This document shows positions 36,890 to 48,575 of a DNA stretch of 64,000 nucleotides, one piece after another. Position 1 is the first letter of the stretch, and every line of letters begins with the position of its first letter. This stretch comes from Bradysia coprophila (taxonomy: Eukaryota; Arthropoda; Insecta; Diptera; Sciaridae): positions 868,001 through 932,000 of the forward strand of contig NC_050737.1 in NCBI RefSeq assembly GCF_014529535.1, in the 5' to 3' direction. The position numbers and the translations under genes were made by a program. The notes beneath the pieces were generated by a model that was not told where the DNA came from, made no database searches, and worked only from the letters and a program-made list of their open reading frames with translations.

Positions 36890-39800
36890 TGCACCAGATA
36901 TTCCGAATGAATCACCACACTTTACACTTAATTATATTTTGTTCGTCTAATGAACCAATTTTCAATTTTTTTTTTGCCTTTTAAATTACATTTCTTCGAC
37001 GCTGAATGTTTGGCGATGATATACTGCAGACGTGAACTGCCTGGTAATTCGTTCACACAAATTATACTTATTTCACATCTATATGATTCAAAAAGCCGTT
37101 ATTTGATGTTTTATAGACAAAATTTATGTTTTTAGCACTGTGTAAACAGATCGTTAAATCGTTCAACAATATTTTTCCGAAAATAAAACTGTAAAATCCC
37201 ATATACAAGAGAAAATATAAAATTATTATTGATGGGAGTATGGAACATGAACGGGAGGGAAAATCTTGCTCTGTGTTCTCACTCGATGAAAATCAACCGA
37301 CCAATGTTTGTGAAACGTTCCATTAATATAAATTATATTTTTTAATTGAATTTTACAAATAAATAAAATGTGCACTGGACACGGCACTTAATGACACGAC
37401 GGTTTATATGCATACGACCCGATGAAAATTGAAAGTGTCTGTGCGTAATAACCATCAATTCGATTCGAATTTTCCGTTCGATGTGTCAAATTTATTTTTC
37501 ACTTTTCCTGTTTATTTTCAGTCCAAATAATTAAATATTTATTTAAAAATTCAAGAAATGATTTTTTCCCGCGTATGATTTTATTTGATTTTATTAGCCG
37601 ATAATGTTTACTAAACATTTCACAATAAAATCAATTCGAAAAATTGATCCAATAATGCAGTAATAATAACGAAAATTCGGATTCTTTTTTCATCTTCAAT
37701 TTTTTTTTGTTGATTGAACGTTGAAACGATAATTTAATTGAATGATTTATCGAACATAACTAATTATAGATTTCAGATATTAATCATAACTTTTTCCTTC
37801 CATTCTCTTTTTTGGTTTTGCGATTGTAACTCAAAATTGTTCGACTTCGCGTTTTACACTAAATGAAAATCTCATAATTTATCTCACGTCTTTGTGTTCT
37901 CGATCACCAAATATTACTGCATGGTATTAACAGCAATAATTTTGTTTACAGTAACGCACACAGTTTTTGAATATTGTTTGATGAAATCGTAACGATTTTC
38001 CATTTTTTTTTAAATTCTGTTCTGTGGCGTGTTTATAAATCATGTTCTGTTCGACGAATAACATCCAGTACAGTGAAATGTTCCCATTTAAATATGTACA
38101 CGAAAATATGGAAAACTTCAATAAATTTTCTGGTGTTCAGTGCGTAAAGTGGTGGTTTACTTCCCCGCTAAGCGATGTGAAAGTGGTCGATTGCGGTTTT
38201 GAAAATTTTAAATTTGTGCTGCACAAGTATTATGTTCTAATTAGGTATGGGTTCAATGTACGTGGACGATTTTTCGTATATAATTTCCCAAGTGAAAATG
38301 GAACCCTCAAAGTGTCGAAATAAATTTTCTGTTGTATTTTTAGGAGTGAAGTTACACATTTCGATTTTTTGAGGATTTTTTTTGCCAGGGTTCACTAAAT
38401 GCCATTTAGTAAATGATTTCTCTAGCGCATACCTAGAGGACGGACTTTGAAGGCTGGGCTGACTAAACACTGTGACTCAACTTTTTCAGTGTTGTACTAG
38501 CTATTATCGATAATAAGGCATCTCACTGTTCTTGGATTGTTAAATTTTTCGTCCTTTTCTCTCAAGCTTTGATCACTTGATTGACAAATAACTATTCATC
38601 TGACGGGCCGTTTAAGTTGTAGCAGAGAAATATAACGTTCAAAGTATTAAATGGTAAAGGAATGAAAATTCCGTGGAAACACTTACTTTAGCAGTAAATT
38701 TATGTTCAAATTAAATTTTATGTAAACATTTTTGCGTTTAAAACAAAAAGAAAAGAAAAAAACCTGAAGCCTGGTCTCATGATGGGCCAGTCGGTCATTA
38801 AGCATGATTTACTACTCGTTTTCTTTTTACTAATAAAAAATTATGTTACCAACAATACATTACATTTAATGCTCTGGAATTATTGCAAAGCGAGAAAATT
38901 AAAATTTTTGTTCGTAACATTCGAAGTACAATTAATTTCGATCGAGTGTAAACGTTGTTGAAGTGAACATGATTGTATCACACAGCTGAGAATCTCGTTT
39001 AATTTCGAAATATTTTGGGGCCTTTACATGAATTGAACTGAAATGAATTTGTGAGTTGGAATAAATAACAATGACCGAATGCATTATATGTGAGTACAGT
39101 CCGAGAAAGATAGATTTCTGGATTTTAAGAGACATCATCGCTTTCATCGTTTTTCTAAATTCTCTCATTTGGCAATTGAGCGAATTAGAGAAATAATGAC
39201 ATCTATAAAAAACCCGAAATCTATATTTCACCGACTGTAAATTTGGATTTGTGATTTGCTGTTGTTTTGCAAAAAAAAGGCAAAAGAGCAGAACATGCCT
39301 AAATGTTAAAGACATCGACCAACATTAAATGTGTGAGAGAGGTCTACACAATCCTTATTTTCTAGGGACTATTTTTGGAAAAACTGTTTACCCTTTCCCC
39401 TCAGATTTTCCTCAATTTTCTCGAAAATTGGGATGCATTCAGACTTGCGAAAAGCAGTCCCTGCTATCAGAGTAGATTATTTTTATACTTTTACATACAG
39501 CAAAATCGTATCGCATCACAATCTGATACTTATTATATTTCGCAATGATGGCATTTTTATATAAGATCTCTTACTTCGTTAGTCTTAACATGAATTTTAG
39601 TGTATATACGACAGGATGAAGTGAACCAGAGCTTAATACATATTTCGTCGGTATCGATAACAGATGACTATTTTTCCTTTGTCGAATTTCTTCAAAACTG
39701 CAAAAAAATTTTAGAAAAATTTGTAGAGAATTTTTTAAGATTTCTAAAAGTATATCTAAAAATTATCTAGAATTTATAGAAAGTATGACAGTGGAAACAG

Positions 39801-40298
39801 ATTTTTTTTTATTTTATAAAATAGGCTCATACTAAATTCAACCGTTGAATTAAAAGATTTTGCAAACAATGTACAATATCAATTGAATATCATTTGTCCA
39901 CAAATATGCAAAGTGATAAAAACTCATCAACTGCTGATTTACTTAATAAAATTATTTAATGTTCAGCTTAGAAAATTCTCGTCATTACAAAACTACAATT
40001 TTTTGTTGATCCCTATTCATAGAAAAAAACGAGCCATCAGAACAGTCGGAGCGTTTGCTGCGACTGAGCCCCGTACAAACCCGTATATCTATTGCGTACG
40101 TGACCCTATTGCGTCTGTCACCCTACTTTGACCGTAAACCTATTGCGCCGGTTAATGTAGTTAAAGTAAAATTATTCTGGAATGTGTACATCTTAGAAAT
40201 TGCGCATAGCGCAATTACGAAGCCCCGTACGACGTTCCTTTCAAATGAAACAAAAATTTCAAATAGCCCTAAAATTTTAATTTATTGAGTATAAATAC
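36890..40298. other. gene-poor AT-rich region
   Basis: Contains the presumed promoter of the membrane-protein gene at its left end. The 93-codon frame 38042-38323 (+) and 127-codon frame 38932-39315 (-) show no family motif or splice support. From about 40020 the sequence carries CCCCGTAC motifs that recur after the satellite at 41612-41635. Confidence 0.5.
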
Positions 40299-41190
40299 AC
40301 ATAGGGCCCTAGTACCGGCCTTAGTCCGAGGACCCAAATTTATTTATTTTTTCAACTACATTCTATTCGGCCTTCGATTACCTTCTAAATTAAACAAAAA
40401 TTACGACAAACGGATGAAATTTACGCGAGTTGTATGTAAAATACACATAGGGCCCTAGTAGCGGCCTTAGTCCGAGGACCCAAATTTATTTTTTTTCAAC
40501 AACATTCTATTCGGCCTTTGATTACCTTCCAAATGAAACAAAAATTACGAAAAACGGATGAAATTTGCTCGAGTTATATGTAAAATACGCATAGGGCCCT
40601 AGTAGCGCCCTTAGTCCGAGGACCCAAATTTAATTTTTTTTTCAACAACATTCTATTCGGCCTTTGATTACCTTCCAAATGACACAAAAATTACGAAAAA
40701 CGAATGAAATTTACTCGAGTTCAATGTAAAATACACATAGGGCCCTAGTAGTGGCCTTAGTCCAAGGACCCAAATTTAATTTTTTTTTCAACAACATTCT
40801 ATTCGGCTTTTGATTACCTTCCAAATGACACAAAAATTACGAAAAACGAAAGAAATTTACTTGAGTTCTATGTAAAATACACATAGGGCCCTAGTAGCAG
40901 CCTTAGTCCGAGGACCCAAATTTAATTTTTTTTTCAACAACATTCTATTCGGCCTTTGATTACCTTCCAAATGACACAAAAATTACGAAAAACGAATGAA
41001 ATTTACTCGAGTTCAATGTAAAATACACATAGGGCCCTAGTAGCGGCCTTAGTCCGAGGACCCAAATTTAATTTTTTTTCAACAACATTCTATTCGGCTT
41101 TTGATTACCTTCCAAATGACACAAAAATTACGAAAAACGAATGAAATTTACTTGAGTTCTATGTAAAATACACATAGGGCCCTAGTAGCT
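40299..41190. repeat. ~145-bp tandem satellite, six units plus a partial
   Basis: Units start at the landmark ACACATAGGGCCCTAGTA (near 40299, 40443, 40586, 40731, 40877, 41026 and a partial at 41170). Each holds GGCCTTAGTCCGAGGACCC, a T-run, ACATTCTATTCGGC and TTACGAAAAACG. Units differ by scattered substitutions and T-run length. Confidence 0.9.
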
Positions 41191-43150
41191 TTTCACTTCT
41201 AAGGCCCTAACTCACGCTCCACTCACCGATTTTAAAAAACTTTTTTTTCCTGGATTGGTATTGACAATACCTATCATTTGCCGTGTCATTAACATTTCCA
41301 TCGTTTATTTTGCCATAAATATCACCAAAAGACCTTAAATCACTTAGGTGGCCCTAACTCACGAAGGGCCGACCCGAATATGCCCATCTTCGAACTTAGC
41401 CTCACTATTTTGACTATCTTTCAGGGGAAAAAAAAATTTTTGAAATCGGATTTGATTTACTCAAGATATCGACGTGACGGACAGACGGACAGACGGACAG
41501 ACGGCCCAAATTTTTATTGCGGATTCGTCATCTATGAACATAGGCAAACACTTTGCCCTTACCGTCTGCTTCGAATTCCATCAATTACACACGGCATCGT
41601 AATCCTATAAGCCCCTTCGTACTTCGTACGGGGCTAAAAATTGCCTCATAAAGTGGCAGATGATTCGGCTTTTTCCTTTGTTCCAGGACGTATTTCTAGA
41701 ATTTTTTCGGTAAAATTTTTGCTTTTCCTTTTGCGAGTCGAAGCTGTAAGCGTCACCCACCGATATCAGTTCTTTTGTAAGTGGGACTCTGAAACATGTG
41801 TCGACTAAAATCCAAAACTCTGTAACTTTGTCTTTTAAACGAACTTTCTGTCTGTCATATTTTCCTAGTTAGATGGCTGACATAGCTCGAGCTTAAAACG
41901 CTTATAGCTCCCAGCTGGGCGATTTTTGCTGAAAACCATGAAACACGAGTCGACTAGTATGTGAAACTCTGTATGGTTGTCTTTTAAACGAACTTTCTAT
42001 CTGCCATATTTTCTGAGTTGTACGTCACATAGCTTAATAGCTTAAAACGCACATAGCTCCGAAATTATAAGCTTTTATGAAAATTTCTTCAAATTAGTTT
42101 CTTAGAATTATGTCCTTGACATGCCCTGACATCACTTGGTAAAATTTCTCAATTTGAAAACGTATGAAAATACGTTTCTTCATACAAAATTTCAAAGTTT
42201 GAAATTTAATGTCTCGGCCAAATCTTGACCTTATGTGGCGTGTGATAGCTCGTTGAACTCATATTGACGCCCAGATGGGCGTATGTGTACTGTGTATTCA
42301 ATAGATTCAACGGAATATTTTCAAAGTGAGAATAAAATACTTTGGAGGTAGTAGGAGCAAAGGGGGGAAGTCAAAATGTTCGTGTATGTATGTTCCATAG
42401 TCCTGCAGAATTTTTTTTTCACATTTTTTAGTGTGAACGGACTTGCGTCACGGTACTTCATTAACGTAGGGCCATGATACGAACCTCTCCCAAGATAGAA
42501 AAAACATTATGACATTATTATTACGTATGGGAGACCATAGTACCTGTTTTTACCATATTAAAGCTTAGAGGTTCCTAGTAACAGGCCTTGGTCTAGGTAG
42601 TTCATTCTCGAGTTTATTCTTTTACAAAATGAACAGCACTTTTTTCAATCCTAGCGAATTTTTTTACCTTGTAGGTACGAAGAGACACAAATTGGCTGCT
42701 AAAAATTTGCTGTCAATAAAATTACTGGTCTGAAACGAATAAATTTTCGGATCAAACACTAGTAGATTAGCTGAAAAAAAGTGTTAAACTTGCTGATACA
42801 GTGAGTAATTCTCTAAAATGTTTGATTTCAGTATATTTAGCTAATCCTTCTGTCACATCTTTTGACAGCTTTTTACGTTTTAGTACGTTCTCTCTCCCAG
42901 TAGCAAAAACCCAATCCCAGCAAAAAAAGAAACTATATCGAATGCCGCAAATGCATTTAAAAACGAACATTCGGTGAAATACTTTTTTATCACACCAAAT
43001 GTTTATCATTTTATACAAATATGTTTATCTTTATAATAAATCAACATCAGTGATGTGCATGTAATTTAAACAAAGCAAAATCAATTGTTTATGTGTTACA
43101 TTTACATTATGGAAGAGAAATGTCCCATTCTTTTTCCAAATTTGTGTACT
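41191..43150. other. repeat-derived sequence flanking the satellite
   Basis: Includes GACGGACA microsatellite-like units (about 41474-41502) and a CCCCGTAC-type palindrome (CCTTCGTACTTCGTACGGGG near 41612-41632). Two diverged ~140-bp direct copies lie around 41790-41925 and 41940-42065, sharing CTTTTAAACGAACTTTCT and GCTTAAAACGC. No gene seen. Confidence 0.5.
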
Positions 43151-43152
43151 CA

Positions 43153-43855
43153 AGCGAAAGAAATTGTCATTTATTTGCGTTAAATAAATTTTACTAAACA
43201 ATTCGACGTTATTATCATCTTATTGACATTGAAACTATATAAAAAATAGTAGCTTCCAATCTAGGTACTTTTACTCATCGTGATACGAGATAACAAATTA
43301 TTTTCCGTGTATTGTACATACCAACTTTCCTGTAAGACAAATCTTACGGTGTTTGTACTTGTCTTCTTTTGCTATGCATAAAAAATGCATATAGATCGTC
43401 GACATATTTTGTGATCGGCAACTTTGTCAGTTTTTCCTTTTACATTTTCTAGTTTTTTTTAATATTAAAATTACAACCATAAGATACATTTTGAAATGTT
43501 GCATTGAATGCAAATAGAATTACTTCGAATTACATGGATTACTTCGGAGGGACATTTTTGAGATCTCGTAAACAAAATAAAAGTTGACAAATTAATTTGT
43601 CGTCGATTTTATGCATTTTTTATGCGTGGCAAAAGAAGACAGTAACATACAACGTAATATTTGTGTTACATAAAAGTTGGTCGCACAACTATAAACACCA
43701 AAATCGTTTTGTGAGCATTCTAGACAATTAAAATTTGGATTGAAATGAAAAATATTTTTTTTATAGTTTCAATGTCAATAAAATGATATAACGTCGAATT
43801 GTTTAGTAAAATTCATTTAGCGCAAATAGACGACCATTTCTTTCGTTTCAGCACA
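43153..43855. repeat. palindromic repeat element, about 0.7 kb
   Basis: Inverted arms (43153-43440 and about 43560-43855) share GCGAAAGAAAT, TTTACTAAACAATTCGACGTTA, TTATTGACATTGAAACTATA and a central ATGCATTTTTTATGC core in complement. Related pieces occur at 47.3-48.6 kb, 51.5 kb and 62.0-62.4 kb, so this is a local repeat family. Confidence 0.65.
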
Positions 43856-44735
43856 CATGTCGTCGATTTGTGTGCATTTTTTGTGCATATAAAAAAAGAC
43901 AAGTAAATTGAATACCGCAAATACATTTAAAAAGGAACATTCGGTGAAATACTTTTTAGCAATTCAATTGTTTATTTGAATCATTTTATTAATTGAATAC
44001 ACAGAGAAAAAATTCGGATTTAATGTTTAATCTACGGAAAGATTACGAATATTTTAAATATTTCGAAAGATTTCGTTTCAATCTTTTTTCAAAGATTACA
44101 AAAATTAAATCTTTCGATAGATTGAGTTTCGGTTTAAAATGTCTAAAATTGATAGTAGCAATTAGAAGTGAAGATTTTGCCACGAAAATGTTTTGTTTTT
44201 GTTAAAAGTTCATTGTCCTGGTATCTAGAGTTTATTATTAGAAGCTACTGCCATGTGTAATTTTTAGTCATCTGTTAGCGATGCAAAAGTAAAAACCACA
44301 GCATCCAATGTTTCAGATTTTTTTTTTTTGCTTTTCTTAAAGGATATTGATTTTCGAGTAAAGAAAATCGGTGAAAAAGTAAATAATTCTTCCATGCAAA
44401 CTGGTCTGTTATACTTCTTAATCAATGGTACAATTAAATATGGGTGAAAAATATCGTTATTATAATATTTTCCATACGCTTATGGTACTTTTCAATAGTT
44501 TTGCCAGGCTCAACTTCCTTATCGTTGCTCATACAGATTTATGAAGTATGATAATAGTTTATTAAATAATTGGTAAAATGAAAAAAAATATGTTGCCTTC
44601 GATTAGGATTTGAACTCGTCTACTATGATGGTTACCTCAGTTGGTACAAATTTTTCGTTCAGAAGATTAATTTTTTAATCTTTGAAAGAGTAAAATCTCC
44701 GTAACAACGGTGCGAAAATAAATCTTGCTAAGATT
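43856..44735. other. AT-rich repeat-derived stretch, no gene
   Basis: The 70-codon frame at 43993-44205 is AT-rich and unrecognised. Near 44596-44650 a minus-strand segment carries a tRNA B-box-like GAGTTCAAATCC, in inverted orientation to the tRNA-like segment at 44741. Confidence 0.4.
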
Positions 44736-44740
44736 ACGAA

Positions 44741-44816
44741 CCCAATAGCTCAGTGGTAAAGTACAGGACTGGAGATACGGAGGTACCGAGGTGAACGAGT
44801 TCAAATCCTGATCAAA
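44741..44816 (+). repeat. tRNA-like (SINE-like) segment
   Basis: An A-box-like TAGCTCAGTGGTA and a B-box-like GAGTTCAAATCC lie at tRNA-gene spacing. The acceptor and T stems do not pair well, so it is not a functional tRNA. A tRNA-derived SINE head or tRNA pseudogene is more likely. It sits just left of the RTE-like LINE. Confidence 0.45.
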
Positions 44817-44840
44817 TTAAGTAAAAAAAAAACATTTAAT

Positions 44841-46530
44841 TTCAACTAAACAAATTACGAGACAAAACAGGAACGATCCAAACGGATCGAAATGCGATAT
44901 TAAACATTGCAACAGAATTTTATGAGAATTTGTTTTCTTCAGCAAGACAGAGCCCAACGGAAGAAACCGAAGATAGACCAATAATAAGAAACGTGGGATC
45001 GGAGGATATGCCCGACATAACTGTTGATGAAGTCAAGGCCGCAGTAGCCGAGATGAAAAACAAAAAGTCTCCCGGAGAAGATGGTGTTCCAGTGGAAGCC
45101 ATTAAACTGGGTGGAGACTCCTTATTAAAGGCAATCACGGCTTTGTTTAATCAATGTCTCCAATGGGAAGAAGTACCAGAAGCCTGGGAAAATGCGGTAA
45201 TTACATTGCTGCATAAAAAAGGAGACATAACAAAGCTGGAAAATTACCGGCCCATAAGCCTATTGTCAACACTCTACAAGTTGTTTATGAAAATCATTAC
45301 GAAGAGGAACACTAACAAGTTCGACTTCTACCAACCTGTTGAACAAGCTGCTTTCAGATCTGGTTTCAGCACAAACGACCATTTGCAGGTGATGAGAACG
45401 CTTATTGAGAAGTGTCGTGAATACAACATCGACATAGTCTTGCTATTCATAGACTTCGAAAAAGCTTTCGATTCAGTGGAAACATGGTCGATATTGGACG
45501 CATTAGACGAATGTAGAGTAGACTCAAGGTACTCCAACACAATTCGATATGTGTACAAAAATGCTACTTCATGTATAAAACTTCATAAGAGCACGGAGAA
45601 ATTCAGAATTGGCCGAGGTGTAAGGCAGGGTGACACCATTTCACCGAAATTATTCACGGCAACTCTGCAGAGTATTTTTAGGAAGTTAAACTGGAGTAAA
45701 ATGGGAATAAAGATAAATGGAGAGTACCTGAGCAATCTCCGCTTCGCTGATGACATTGTACCGACAGCAGCGAATCTAGGTCAGGCTCAGCTTATGCTAC
45801 AACAGTTAAGTGAAGAGGCAAGCAAAGTTGGCCTCAAGATGAACTTATCGAAAACAAAAGTCATGACCAACATCGGGGACGATAGAGAAATCAAAATTGG
45901 TGACACTGTCATTGAACGAGTCGACAGCTATGTATATCTAGGACATAAACTGAAGTTAGGTCTCGACAACCAGACTGCAGAAATAAGACGTAGGATTGGT
46001 CTTGCATGGGCAGCGTTCGGAAAACTCAGACTAATTTTCAAAAGCAAAATGAATAATAGTCTGAAACGCAAAGTTTTCGACACTTGTGTCCTTCCAGTGC
46101 TCACTTATGGAGCGGAAACGTTAACTTTAACGAAAGCATCCGAAGATAAATTGAGAGTGACACAAAGAGCCATGGAACGGAGTATGCTTGGAATAACACT
46201 CAGAGACAGAATGACGAATCAATGGATTCGACAACAAACCAGGGTCGTTGATGTCATGGAAAGAATAGCATCTCTGAAATGGAGCTGGGCGGGACATATT
46301 GCAAGAAGGACAGACGAACGTTGGACCAAAAAGATCATGAACTGGCGACCATATAAAAGACGAGCTATAGGTAGACCACCAGAGAGATGGACAAACGGAA
46401 TTAAGAATATTGCAGGTACAAACTGGCAGCAAATGGCAATGGATCGTACGAAATGGAAAGAAGTTGGAGAGGCCTACATCCAGCAGTGGATAGATACAGG
46501 CTGAAAAAGAAGAAGAAGAGAAGAAACAAA
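44841..46530 (+). mobile_element. 5'-truncated RTE-like LINE
   Basis: A non-LTR retrotransposon fragment. Coding sequence opens just after 44841 in frame with the RT ORF below. The 3' end has a short UTR with a GAAGAA simple tail (46503-46525), as is common in RTE-like elements. The endonuclease and 5' UTR are missing. No target duplication could be assigned. Confidence 0.7.
44843..46504 (+). CDS. RTE-like reverse transcriptase (5'-truncated)
   Basis: The uninterrupted frame is 553 codons; the internal ATG at 44930 leaves 524. RNA-templated DNA synthesis for target-primed retrotransposition is expected. Visible RT blocks, numbered from 44930: KSPGEDGVPVEAIK (about 46), NYRPISLLSTLYK (about 106), LLFIDFEKAFDSV (about 171, motif A Asp), GVRQGDTISPKLF (motif B) and LRFADDIV (FADD at 272-275). 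The C-terminal part has LPVLTYGAETLTL, WAGHIARR and GRPPERW, typical of RTE/BovB-type ORFs. The N-terminal apurinic endonuclease is lost by truncation, so this copy is probably not autonomous although the RT itself has no stops. Confidence 0.85.
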   Translation, partial: QLNKLRDKTGTIQTDRNAILNIATEFYENLFSSARQSPTEETEDRPIIRNVGSEDMPDITVDEVKAAVAEMKNKKSPGEDGVPVEAIKLGGDSLLKAITALFNQCLQWEEVPEAWENAVITLLHKKGDITKLENYRPISLLSTLYKLFMKIITKRNTNKFDFYQPVEQAAFRSGFSTNDHLQVMRTLIEKCREYNIDIVLLFIDFEKAFDSVETWSILDALDECRVDSRYSNTIRYVYKNATSCIKLHKSTEKFRIGRGVRQGDTISPKLFTATLQSIFRKLNWSKMGIKINGEYLSNLRFADDIVPTAANLGQAQLMLQQLSEEASKVGLKMNLSKTKVMTNIGDDREIKIGDTVIERVDSYVYLGHKLKLGLDNQTAEIRRRIGLAWAAFGKLRLIFKSKMNNSLKRKVFDTCVLPVLTYGAETLTLTKASEDKLRVTQRAMERSMLGITLRDRMTNQWIRQQTRVVDVMERIASLKWSWAGHIARRTDERWTKKIMNWRPYKRRAIGRPPERWTNGIKNIAGTNWQQMAMDRTKWKEVGEAYIQQWIDTG

Positions 46531-47289
46531 TATTTCCAATTTCAGAATAAATAAAACAATTAAATCTGACTCAATATTTCAAATAAATGTTGGAAAAAAT
46601 TTTTTAATTTCAAAATAATAAAATTGAAATCCCTTTGAAGATTTCGATCTAATCCATCGACAGATTATTTTCGAAAGATTAAATGCAAGTAATCTTTCGA
46701 AGATTTGCAGGCAAAAATGCTAATTAATCGATAGTTAAAATTCAGTTTAGGGCAAAAAGTCTGTTTAAGAAATATTTAGAATGAATGAAACTAATATTTA
46801 GTCAAATTAAAGCAAAATCGTCCAATATAATTTCTGTAGGGATAAGCTCGCGGAAGCTTATTTTATATTTTCCATTACGTATAAGGAAAATTAAGTTCGC
46901 CCGAATGTAAGAGGAAAATGACTAAACTGAAATTGGTCTCCGCGGAGGCTTATTTTTACAAGGTTCTCGATGAACTTGTTCAGCACTCTGAAAACTTGCA
47001 GGGCAATCTTTATTTCATGGTTTTTTGGGCTTCGAAGGCACCGTGAACATTGTTTGAAAAAACTCAAAGTATTTTAATGACAATTGATATGTTTTGCTCC
47101 ACATGTTTTTTGTTCATAGTTCTCAAACCACTGGACCGACGTCGTTCAGACTTCAGTACTCTCACTTCGGATCGGGTGAAATGTACAAAAATTCAGTAAA
47201 CAATTTTATTTTCTTGAGCCAAGTGTACTTGCACTCAAGCCAAGATAAGTGACTCTCTTATTTTTCTATGCACAATATTAATGCGAAGC
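46531..47289. other. no gene seen
   Basis: AT-rich sequence with repeated AATCTTTCGAAGATT-like motifs (46640-46710) that resemble those at 44025-44125 on the other side of the LINE, suggesting the LINE inserted into an older repeat. Confidence 0.45.
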
Positions 47290-47668
47290 GACGACAGCTG
47301 CCAAATTGTTTAGTCAAAATTCAGCAAATTTTACTATTTTGAGAAAAAAGCGTCAATCGAAAATTAAATTGCAGTTTTGTACTACAAAACATTTAGAGAT
47401 TACCCGGATGATCCACAAAGTCTACTTTTCTCACTTGCTTGCACATATCAAGATTGTCTGCCTGTCTTTTTTTCTATGCACAAATTGTGCATGCAAAGCG
47501 ACGACAATTGTCGTTTTTGTTGATTTGTTCTTTATTTCATGCGGCATGCGGGTGAATTTTTATGCGTACATTTCAGAGACTTTCGGATTTGTAGACAAAA
47601 ATGCTCGTTAAATCGAGAGTCACTTTAGGGCAAAAATTCTGTTTAGGGAACTTATTTTTAGTCGAATT
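47290..47668. repeat. ~370-bp dispersed direct repeat, copy 1
   Basis: Shares a long collinear stretch with 48205-48575, including GAGATTACCCGGATGATCCA, TTTTTCTATGCACAAATT, GCAAAGCGACGAC and CGGCATGCGGGTGAATTTT. Confidence 0.8.
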
Positions 47669-48204
47669 ATCTACGAGTAATTATACCTAGAGGGAGGCAG
47701 CCATCACAGCCCACAAACCTTTTTATATTTTTTTGAGAAGGAATTTGTAGTTGGAAACATTTAAAATTCCCCATTTGATATAATAGTTATTTGTTAACCA
47801 AGGAAAAAAAATGGAAATTTCATTTCGACTGTGTTTTCTTTGTGGCCAGAGCGTAGCGAATTTTTCACCCGAGAAAATGAAATTTCCTACTTTTTCCCCG
47901 AGGTCGACACATAATTTTTCACAAGGCATCCGGAGGTTCATCGGAGGTGAGAAAATGACTATTGTCTCTCCCATCGAAATCAAATGGTATTATATCTGAA
48001 GTTATCTCGTACGCGTACATTTTCTTTTTGATTTCACAAAGTTGCCGATCACAAAAATATGCCGTCGATTCATATGCATTTTTTATGCATAGAAAAATAA
48101 GACATAACAGGAACAAGCAATTTGTCTTACAAGAAAGTTGGTAGCATAACAATAAGCACCAAAATGGTTTTGTGAGCTGGGCTGTTTATAGACGGTACAT
48201 TCCC

Positions 48205-48575
48205 TGCGAGAAAATTGTTTAGTTAAAATTCAGCGAGTTTTACTATTTTCTGAAAAAAGCGTCCTTCGAAAATTGAATTGTAGTTATGTAGTACGAAACA
48301 TTGTAATTTTAGAGATTACCCGGATGATCCACAAAGTCTACCTTTCTCACTTGCTTGCAGCACATATCAAGATTGCCTGTCTTTTTTTCTATGCACAAAT
48401 TATGCATGCAAAGCGACGACGATTATTGTCGTCTTTGTTGATTTGTTCTATGCGGCATGCGGGTGAATTTTTATGCGTACATTTCAGAGACTTTTCGGAT
48501 TTGTAGACAAAAATGCTCGTTAAATCGAGAGTTAACATTCAGTTTAGGGCAAAAATTGTGTTTAGGGAACAGAAT
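48205..48575. repeat. ~370-bp dispersed direct repeat, copy 2
   Basis: Direct copy of 47290-47668, with small indels. The separating segment (47669-48204) contains another family member around 48040-48180 with the ATGCATTTTTTATGCAT core. Confidence 0.8.

Noticed and set aside
38042..38323. 93-codon frame ending at an AATAAA
   Set aside because: AT-rich, no motif, and stop-overlapping AATAAA is common by chance in this composition.
44741..44816. Functional tRNA gene
   Set aside because: The box motifs are present but the acceptor and T stems do not pair into a cloverleaf.
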